DNA from: Macrotrachela quadricornifera
Taxonomy: Eukaryota > Rotifera > Eurotatoria > Philodinida > Philodinidae
DNA: 64,000 bases
Assembly: GCA_022393335.1 (NCBI GenBank)
Contig: JAJEKB010000426.1
Span: forward strand, 1 to 64,000
Direction: 5' to 3'
Part shown: positions 55,564 to 64,000 of the stretch, piece by piece
How the letters are laid out: every line of letters starts with the position of its first letter
How positions within the stretch are numbered: the stretch's first letter is position 1
Position numbers and translations under genes: made by a program
Notes under the pieces: generated by a model
Databases searched by the model: none
Told to the model about the DNA's origin: nothing
The model's input: the letters and a program-made list of their open reading frames with translations, nothing else

Positions 55564-58144
55564 ATTATTATTTTAACATATTTGACTGTTTAAAAATGCT
55601 CCTTTTAAAAGAGAATATATTAACCAATGATTTCAGTCAGGTGATACACTTTAAATAAATGAAAACAATGAGAACGATAAAATAAATGTAAAATCTACAG
55701 GTAGCTTTTGTCCAATGATGCAAAAGTTTAGCCATTTTTTATTCACATTTTCCTCCTATGTCATGTTAAATTGCCTGTTGATTATGGTCAATATAATATT
55801 AAAACTAAAAAAAGAATTTATAATATTCTTTAATTGATAATAAGTTTTATTTATTCAAATGATAATAAACGACATTATAACTCGTTCTGATATATATATT
55901 TATTAGGTTGCGTTTATTAATGAAAAATGTTTCTCGGAATGGATTAGAATCAATATTAAATAAGTTCATCAGAAACAATATTGATATCATTATTAAAATA
56001 GACAAATGTTTAAGAAAGATTATCAAGCAAAATTTCGCATAAATCAAGTGATAAGAATAATGTTAATCAATGCATTTGAATATCATTTTTTTTCTATTAA
56101 AAATATCGTTAAACTATATAAAAAAAGCCCATACATTTCGTTTTATTGCAGACATAATTTTTTTGAATAGAATATTTCAAGCAATAAAAAAAGAATTAAT
56201 ATTAACGAAGATTACAAATTATTTTGAGTTACGAATAACAAAACGTTTTATCAATCGAAAAAATAAGACTGTAATATCCGATTTTATCTTGTTATTAATC
56301 TAGTACAGATTTAGTTCCATATTAGTCTATATTATCATAAACCTATAGATATTTAACTATTTTACTAAATACAAGAGTTTGATCGAACTTTTTCTTTACA
56401 TTGAACTACATTCTAATTTTCTTTTCATTATATAATCTTGCTGTAAATTGCTGATAGACCATACATTATCATGGAAATTTCTTTAAAGTTATTACAATAC
56501 AACATAAATAAATCTGCCATTTTATATGAATGGTAGTCTTCGTCAGCACTACAAGTGATTGTTCTATTTGGTCTATTACTTGTGATCTTCACAGTATTTG
56601 CTTAGATAAATATTCGCTCTAGTTTAAGACGGCAGCTATTGATCATACAACGGAAATCAAATGAATAATTAAGTGCCACAATTTTTGACTAAAGTGACAT
56701 TCTCAGCTGTCATTAGTCTCTGTCTTTTGTTATTTTTCGTCTTTGCAGAATGAATTTATCATCTCATTGGCATGATATTGTCAAAGTGACAGTTAAACCC
56801 TTGATATTTACTGTTTCGTCTTCTTTCTTCTATATTAATACTCTAGTAAGTAATTTTCTTTATAATATTTTCAATTGAATTTCATTTGAGCAAGTTTCTA
56901 CATCTTTCTGTTCATGTTGAAATGATTTTGGTAACAATTCACATATATTTTTTGTAAAGAATATTTGGAAAAAAAGTTATTTTCTAGTACAAATAGACAT
57001 GCAACACCATATTAATATTAAGTGTGTGTAGCATTCAATAATATAGCTCTGAATTAAGATTAAGAGTAATAGAAATACTATTTTCTATTGATTTAATGCA
57101 TGTAAATCATTGCATTGAGTGCTATGTTAGATCGAAATTTGATTATTTCTATCCTGACAAATTTTATTTAGATAAAATCAATCCTTTTAATAACTTTGAC
57201 ATATGTAAAAATCCAATGTCTGTTAAAAAGCTATTGAATTCAATATATAATATTATTTAGTTGTTTAACCACAGTTGTATGACGAAATGATACTATTGAG
57301 ACATCTAAGTCATATTTCACTTTGTAACTGACATACTCTCATATTAAAAAGAGGTTGACTTTAACATTTAATGATCTTCTCATTAAAAAATGTTTGAAAT
57401 ATAGAATATAGAAAAAGTTCATTATGTCAAGTTGACATTATTAATTTTTCTAATACAATTATTTAACTATTTGCTGAACATATCCTTGTGAAAATACAAT
57501 CGTTTTTGTCTATCAGATAAATTTGAATATTTTTTGATAACGAAGATTTTAAAATGCAAAAGAACAATAAGTTTTATTAATATTTGTTCAAACAGTTCAT
57601 TTCTGGTCCTATATCATTTCATTGTAAAAAGTTTATTCAGTACAAATTGAATCAGAAAAAGTATCTTTAGAATATAGACATTATACTTTTTCAATAGCGC
57701 AACAAACAAATGCGAATTAAAAGACTGGACCTATATAATTATTACGTTGTTGTTGACGTCAGTAATTTCAATCTGACATATTAATTATCAACATTCAATT
57801 GAAAAGTCATGGTTTTATTCTTTTATGGATATACCTCATTTTATTATAATAATAGCTCTTCGAAGATTTTTATCCTGTCATAAACATTCAGAATTATTAA
57901 AACCAGAAAGTATCGTATTTTTTCATAATCTGTTTTGTAAAACAGATTGGCTAACAGGATTTTCTTGTATTGAATTCTTCATAATTTATCTAATAAGATA
58001 AGCTTTGGTTTCTCGACGTTTATATACATCATTATAATATATTTCACCTTCTTTGTTAAACAGTAAGTTAATATTAATTTTAAAAAAAAGAAGAAAAATG
58101 TGATACATTGAAAATATAAAACACACTTGAACATCGCATAGATC
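55564..58144. other. intergenic region between the oxidase and the receptor pair
   Basis: About 2.6 kb, AT-rich. It includes an isolated exon-like open segment (56749-56845, separate entry) and a TGACGTCA CRE-like palindrome (57754-57761). No complete gene is seen. The last kilobase should hold the receptor promoter. Confidence 0.5.
56749..56845 (+). other. orphan exon-like segment
   Basis: A strong acceptor (cgtctttgcag, AG at 56747-56748) is followed by AATG and 32 codons (MNLSSHWHDIVKVTVKPLIF...), ending at a near-ideal donor GTAAGT (56846). I found no following exon that continues it. It may be a first exon of a gene I failed to assemble, for example an alternative 5' exon of the receptor at 58145, or a chance match. 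Confidence 0.25.
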
Positions 58145-59205
58145 ATGTCATCAACGGTTATAGCACAAACAATACTTGCTGCTTCTCAACATTATACAAT
58201 CTACGTTAGTTTTATTATTTTATTTTCTGGAATTTTTGGACATTGTTCTAATATAATTGTATTAACACGTCTTAAAATTTTCCGAGGAAATCCATCTGCT
58301 TTTTATCTTATTGCCGAATCAATTGTTAATTTATTTCAAATGCTTATTTCATTTACATCTCGTATTGCTATTAATGGATTTGCTTATGATCTAACACAAA
58401 CATCATTATTTTGGTGTAAACTCCGACAAGGAATAATTTCAACAATAACACTTATTTCACTTAGTATAGTTTGTTTTGCTTCTATCGATCAATATTTATC
58501 TACAAGTTATTATCCATATTTAAGACAAATGAGTACAGTTAGAGCAGCTAAAATTCTTATTTATAATGGAATTATAATTTGGATTTTACACAGTATGCCA
58601 GTTTTTTTTTTTTTTGAAATTCGATCACCATCTGGTTGTAATATATATAATCAAAATTTCACTAATTATATCACCTATGTATATTATCTGATACTTACGG
58701 GTACATTACCGATAACTGTATCAACATTATTCAGTGTATTAGCTTATCAAAATGTTCGTCGTCTTGTAAGACGTCAAATGCCAATACGTAGACGAAAACT
58801 TGATCAACAATTAACAGCAATGATTATTACTCGAGTGGGTTTTTTAGTCCTTATGACATTACCATATGTTGTACAACGGATTTATACACTTAGCACAATT
58901 GTAAGTGCTAATAATTTAATTCATAAAGCCATTGTACAACTTAGTGGAGCTATTACTATTTCACTTTTTTATCTAAACTATTCGGTATGTTAAAATTTAT
59001 ATAATTATTTTATTTATTTCTTTTAATTTAGGGTTCGTTTTATTTATTTTTAATATCATCAACACGATTTCGTCGACAAGTTAAACATGTTTTTGTACAC
59101 AAATGTTGGCGAATTCTTTGTAAAAAAACAATACGTCGTAATCAAGTTTCACCAATAACTCAATCTTCTCTTAGTGAATATGATTTACAATCAGTTCAAT
59201 CGTAA
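58145..59205 (+). CDS. divergent rhodopsin-like 7TM receptor, copy A
   Basis: 337 aa in two exons (58145-58984, 59032-59205). There are seven hydrophobic helices, including YVSFIILFSGIFGHCSNIIV (TM1) and TTLISLSIVCFASIDQYLST (TM3). The DRY site reads DQYLSTS, and the TM7 NPxxY site reads NYSGSFYLFLISSTRFRRQV. A Cys at the start of TM3 (FWCKLRQG) and one in loop 2 (SGCNIY) could form the usual disulphide. The intron falls right after the TM7 Asn-Tyr-Ser. It is a tandem paralog of the receptor at 61210, with the same first-exon length (840 bp) and intron position. Ligand unknown; a rotifer-expanded chemosensory-like group is plausible but unproven. Confidence 0.85.
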
Positions 59206-61209
59206 ACAACAACATGCTGCTTTGCAATTATTATACATATATAAAACTATTCAATATATAATATGAAATACTTTTATATTTCTTCGTACTTTGTCATATT
59301 TTTGTTTTTGAGAGTTTAAAAAAAGTGATATAATTGAATTTGAAATATATAAAAAACAGCCAATTATATTAGAACTACTTGATTATTATTCTATTAATTT
59401 TTATTTGCTTTGATTCATTATCAATTTATTTTAATTTTAAGAACTCAAGGTAATAAAACAAAAAACAACAACATCCGAATTTAGATACAGAACAGTCTAT
59501 TTTCATTCTGTATAGTCTTATTTTGAAGAAAAAAGAGATTTATCAAAAAATGTTCACTATTCTCTAAGTCAACAAACTACAATCACTAAAAGAAAAAAAA
59601 ATAAATGAAATATCTGAAATGCAGTACTTAACAGCAGAAATATTGAGGAAGACAAAGTCAATATATTGCTAACAATGAAAAGATAAAAATCAATATTAGA
59701 TAAAACTATCTCGGGTTTTTCTCGCATGTAAAATAAATACATCCTTAAATCGATTTCTTGTCAACAAAAAAACGAAAACTTTAGTTCATATTTGTATATG
59801 ATTTTTATACAGTACATTAATAGAGAAATCAATCATTCATACAAAATGAATAATCATCCAGATGATTGAATATGAAACATTTCAGTCAATTGCAATAATT
59901 AGTTGTGGCTCTTTTTCTAATATATACAGAAAAGTTTAATTTGGATCTCATTTAGTAGTGAACATTTTCCCGCATACACCCCTTTATTTCATCGAAGATC
60001 ACCGTACCTTCAATATAAACAGATTCTTGAAACAAGGGTATTCCATAAGATCTTTGTTACATTTACATCGATTGATCTCCAACCATAGAAATGTTCAACT
60101 CGCGAATTTGACTATAACATACTATCATCATAGGCATGGTAAGCATTCTTGAGTCCAATAAATATGTTTTATTCTTATCAAAAAATCTTTTAATATTCAT
60201 AGCTCATATGTTGATATACGTTCTTACATAACTAGGTTCATTTGATATGATATTTTAACTCTAATTCAAACAGATATGTGGATATTTTTTTATAATTGTC
60301 AAGAGTGATACAGTCTGCTGTCCTGAAAAAGAAATTGCAATAGATTTTACAAATACAATATTAATATAAGAGCATCCTTTTAGAAAAATAAATATATATA
60401 TTTTAATAGTATTCAGAATTTTTTGTTATCTTGTATATTTATAAATTTGCCTAAGCTTATTTGTGGAATAATGATTCAAGTATCGTAAAGACATTGACAA
60501 TGTCATATTTTCTATATTTTTCCGTCAAAAAACTTATTCGAAATTGATCTTTGCTTTATTTAATGCTACATTTTATTTTGAAAATAAAATTATAGAATTA
60601 AAGATAATATAGTTGATAAAAATCGGCAACTCAGTTTAGCTCATTCATCATTTAAAATGCTAGAAAAAAAAACAATAAAAAACTCATAGATAGCATTTGA
60701 AAAATCGTTTGGATAGTTCGTTGTGACAATAAAGTTACAAAGATTTTGATAACAAATACATTGTATTTCACCGCTGATCTTCTACATGTATTGTATAGCG
60801 GGGAGGGATGTGATTTCATTCAATTTTATTATACATTTCACATCAGAATCTTTCTAAACAATTAAAAACTTCTTCCCTTATTTATATTTATAAATTGGTC
60901 GTTTGACGTAATTCTGATAGAAATATATTCTGATGATCACGCTTCGTTAAGAAAGCATGTCGTAACTTTTGCCTCCTAGTAAATGTTCGAAAAAAGAAAT
61001 TAAATAGTTCATTATTCAAAAAAGTAATGATGACGGCAGCACTAGTATCTCATCTTCCTTCCTACACCACATATATTGCTGTCAGTAAGATAAAAAAAAA
61101 TATAGCGATGCAGGTTAAAGTCATATATCATTGAGTTTTCTTCGTCTGTAGGGTCATTATTGCGTATTTTAATATATATAATTTATTAGTAATAACATTT
61201 TACAAACAA
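59206..61209. other. intergenic region between the two receptor paralogs
   Basis: About 2 kb with no receptor remnant that I can detect and no other gene. A 64-codon frame at 59958-60152 has no recognisable features. The last few hundred bases presumably contain the promoter of copy B. Confidence 0.5.
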
Positions 61210-62276
61210 ATGATGGTATTATCAGTAGAAGATATTCTTTTTCTCATCTCTAAACAATTTTCTATTTATGTTAGTTTTTCTATATTAATTGGCGGAGTAA
61301 TTTGTAATATTTTAAATATTACTATTTTTACTCAATTGACTATATTTCGATATAATCAATCAACATTTTATTTTATCAGTGAATCAATTGCTGATTGTAT
61401 TCAAATACTTATTACATTTACTTTTCGTATTACTTTCTATGCTTTTGGTTACGATCCATCACAAACATCTATTCTTTGGTGTAAACTAAGACTAATTATT
61501 GCACAAACATGTGCAATTATTTCTACATCAACTGTTTGTTTTTCTGCTATTGATCAATATTTATCGACTAGTTATTATGCTCGATTTCGACAAATGAGTA
61601 GTCTCAAATTAGCACATTATCTTACCATAAATATTGTTGCTTTAGCTTTGTTACACGCCATTCCATTTGCACTCTTTTATGGAATTGATCCAAATATGGG
61701 TTGTGCATCTCGAAATCCTATTTTTACAAAATATGTGTCATTTGTCCATTTTTGTATTCTTGTTGGTTTACTACCTATAACCGTTTCATCGATATTTGCT
61801 GCTCTTGCATATTTCAATGTTCGTCGTATTACACGCCATCAAATTCCGGTTATTCGAAGACGACTCGATCGACAATTTACGGCAATGGTTCTTGTTCGCG
61901 TATGCTTGTTAATATTTACAACTCTACCATTTATTGCTTTTCAAATCTATCAATTAAATGTACCTTTCAATCCAAATGATTTACGTCAAATAGCAATTAA
62001 TCAATTAATAGCAACTGTTAGTTATTCGATTTATTTTTTTAATTATTCGGTAATTAATCTTTGGATTTCTAGATAACAAATTTTGTTTATAATTATATTT
62101 AGAGTACTTTTTATGTATTTCTCATATCATCGACAAGATTTCGTCGACAAGTAAAATACTTTCTATGTAAGAAAATATGGCGTCAATGTTGCTTAAAAAG
62201 AGACAGGAGAAATAATCTTATACGTGGTAATCAGGTAGTTCCATTATCAAATATTTCAATAGTAGAAATGGATTAA
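61210..62276 (+). CDS. divergent rhodopsin-like 7TM receptor, copy B
   Basis: 337 aa in two exons (61210-62049, 62103-62276). It is clearly paralogous to the receptor at 58145: shared blocks include IDQYLSTSYY, LPITVSSIFAALAYFNVRR and STRFRRQVK. TM1 is IYVSFSILIGGVICNILNIT. TM6 is VLVRVCLLIFTTLPFIAFQI. As in copy A, DRY is DQY and NPxxY is NYSSTFY. The basic tail ends VPLSNISIVEMD. Both exon lengths (840 and 174 bp) equal those of copy A. An ATG directly upstream of the chosen one is absent; the MM start at 61210 gives either of two adjacent Met codons. Confidence 0.86.
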
Positions 62277-63846
62277 TCGACTGAACAATAAATGTTACAT
62301 AAACTAAAATTTCTTATTTAACATTTATGTATATATTTTTGAAAAATGTAATTAGACATCATTAAAAAGAAGTAGTGATATTAAATGTAGACCAATGAAT
62401 TATTCTGTATTTTAATTTAATCTATTATGTAAATAAATATTAACAGTAATAAGTTTTATAATATTGTAGTATTATTAGTTGATATCCTCAGGTGTCCCCT
62501 ATAACAAAATTAGTTTTATTATATTTTCAATATTTATTTCCTTTTTTTGTTTAGAAGTTCAAAAGAACTCGTTCTTAAGTATTTGACATAACCTATGAAA
62601 TAATTAAAGAGTTTGCATTTTCGTGAAATGAGTTTATGATTGAATTTAGATACAGCATCTTACTTTAATTGATAAGTTGATTGTGACGTTGGTTATCTAT
62701 AGGACATGGATGAGTATTTGTATACTACATACCATTAGTTCCAATGGAGACATCGAGGTTTTATTTTTACAAGCGAAGTTCAAAAGTACTGTTCAAAGCT
62801 ATCACCGTCGATTGAAATACAAGACTTTAAATTTCTCTGAAAGATGCGAGTAGTTCAAAAACTTGATATCTTTATATAGTGAGATGAAGCTCGTCGAACT
62901 CTACAAGTATCTGTACATTGAAAAATTTTTAAACCTTTCTTTGAAACAAAACTTATAGAAACCTACTAGACGAAGTGTAAACAGTGACTTTAAGAAATGC
63001 GTTAATGGTCCATATTATTGGGAAAATACCTTTTTAGTAATCTTTTTTTCCTTAAAATCAGCTTATAGAAACTTGGACACATGTCAGGGTATAGTTTTGT
63101 TCATCGATCATTAACTCATCAAAATAATGGTTCAAGGGTGTCAGCTTACTCAGTATTGCATATCTACATTACAGTACAAGTTTAGTGAATTTTATTGAGA
63201 ATTCCATAATGGTACAAGAATTATTTAAGCCCGAGTATAACAAGTTTATTTATTAACTAATAGCCAAAAAGATGTGTGGCTGATTTTAAAATTAAAATGA
63301 TTCAGAAAGTTAAAATAATTAATGAAAAACAATACTGCATAATATTGCTTTGAAAATAGAAAAAGAAATTAACTATTTGTATTTCGGTGAACGATTATAT
63401 CTTTGAGCTATTCTTTTGACACTTGTTCAGGTCAAAAAACTCGATGTATTTACCTATCATTAAAAAAAATTGTTGGTAAAGTTAAATCAAATAGTAATGA
63501 TATACGAAAAAACTTTTAGAACACACGCTTTAGATCAATAAGCATATGTGTTGATTTCAATATTCCACAGTATAATTTCATGATATTTTCTAACTCGAAT
63601 CAAAATTTCTGTTTTGTCATTTTTGTACTACTCTATTGAAAATAGATGAAATAAAATGATACTATGGGAGAGTATTTTTGATATTATTCATAGAAAATAC
63701 AAACACAAACACACACTAAGACAATATTTTGTTAGATTAAAAACAACATTAAAATAAAAATGTTTATTAGTTTTAAATTTGAATTTAATGAATATGTTTA
63801 TTTGCCATGTACATACAAAACTAAAAAAAATATAGAGAAAAAATAA
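62277..63846. other. intergenic region
   Basis: About 1.6 kb of AT-rich sequence between copy B and the minus-strand gene at the window edge. I see no gene or element. On the minus strand an AATAAA motif near 63760 could be the poly(A) signal of the edge gene. Confidence 0.5.
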
Positions 63847-64000
63847 TTAAATATTTAATATTTCTTTTTTTTTTAAATTTCTTACTTCATCAAATAGAAT
63901 ATAACGACCATCATTCGAATCAATAGCATCAAATTCTTGTTTCAGACGTTCTTCATCCGAAGTATCATCACCTAATAAATCATAACCTTTTTTAAATTCA
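63847..64000 (-). CDS. EF-hand-like protein, C-terminal end, runs off window
   Basis: The minus-strand frame entering from the window edge reads FKKGYDLLGDDTSDEERLKQ, then EFDAIDSNDGRYILFDE and stops at 63847-63849. DSNDGRYILFDE fits a 12-residue EF-hand loop (Asp1, Asn3, Ile8, Glu12), so calcium binding is plausible. A good donor (GTAAGA) directly follows LFDE, so the last 13 codons, with a Lys run, may instead be intron, and the true 3' exon could lie further down. A poly(A)-like motif 85 bp past the stop favours the read-through end. Too little is visible to name the gene. Confidence 0.55.
   Translation of the reverse strand, partial: EFKKGYDLLGDDTSDEERLKQEFDAIDSNDGRYILFDEVRNLKKKEILNI

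Overview
The window is eukaryotic nuclear DNA. It is strongly AT-rich and has split genes with GT-AG introns, many only about 45-70 bp long. Conserved animal genes (proteasome beta-5, Vps34, adiponectin receptor, GPS2, MAST kinase, Argonaute, SECIS-binding protein 2) place it in Metazoa. Three points fit a rotifer, most likely a bdelloid: the very small introns, tandem divergent 7TM receptors with a DQYLST motif in place of DRY, and bacterial-looking metabolic genes. That assignment is inference; no marker gene settles it.

Layout: (1) 1-3210, minus strand: SECISBP2, cut by the window start. (2) 3524-10601, plus strand: a tight co-oriented run, PSMB5 - SMIM13-like - PISD - COX20 - bacterial-type 3-hydroxybutyrate dehydrogenase. 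Gaps are 171, -4, 287 and 87 bp. Most starts lie just behind a splice-acceptor-like tract, as expected of a spliced-leader operon. A 596-bp piggyBac relic with TTAA flanks sits in the last intron of the dehydrogenase. (3) 10602-14436: gene-poor, with a candidate foldback/MITE element. (4) 14437-17692: a rhodopsin-family GPCR and an unrecognised 132-aa single-pass membrane protein. (5) 17693-28334: a long intergenic stretch, then a 1646-aa MAST-family kinase (pre-kinase domain, kinase, PDZ). (6) 28335-37361: mostly intergenic, with a FLYWCH zinc-finger relic, a 134-aa intronless ORF and a tRNA-Pro(TGG). (7) 37362-47562: a second compact co-oriented run, PIK3C3/VPS34 (19 coding exons) - GPS2 - ADIPOR-like. 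A 216-bp MITE lies in the longest PIK3C3 intron. (8) 48322-53480: an Argonaute with a complete DEDH tetrad and one GC-AG intron, followed by a transposon-like inverted repeat and a broken copy of the Argonaute 3' end. (9) 54004-55563, minus strand: an intronless FAD amine-oxidase-like gene. (10) 58145-62276: two tandem paralogous 7TM receptors with identical gene structure. (11) 63847-64000, minus strand: the 3' end of an EF-hand-like gene running off the window.

Many exons were assembled by hand from splice signals, reading phase and match to known families. Cumulative phase closes exactly for every complete multi-exon gene listed. The main new observations are the ATGA stop/start overlap between the SMIM13-like gene and PISD, the two operon-like clusters, the piggyBac relic, and the Argonaute duplication beside an inverted repeat.
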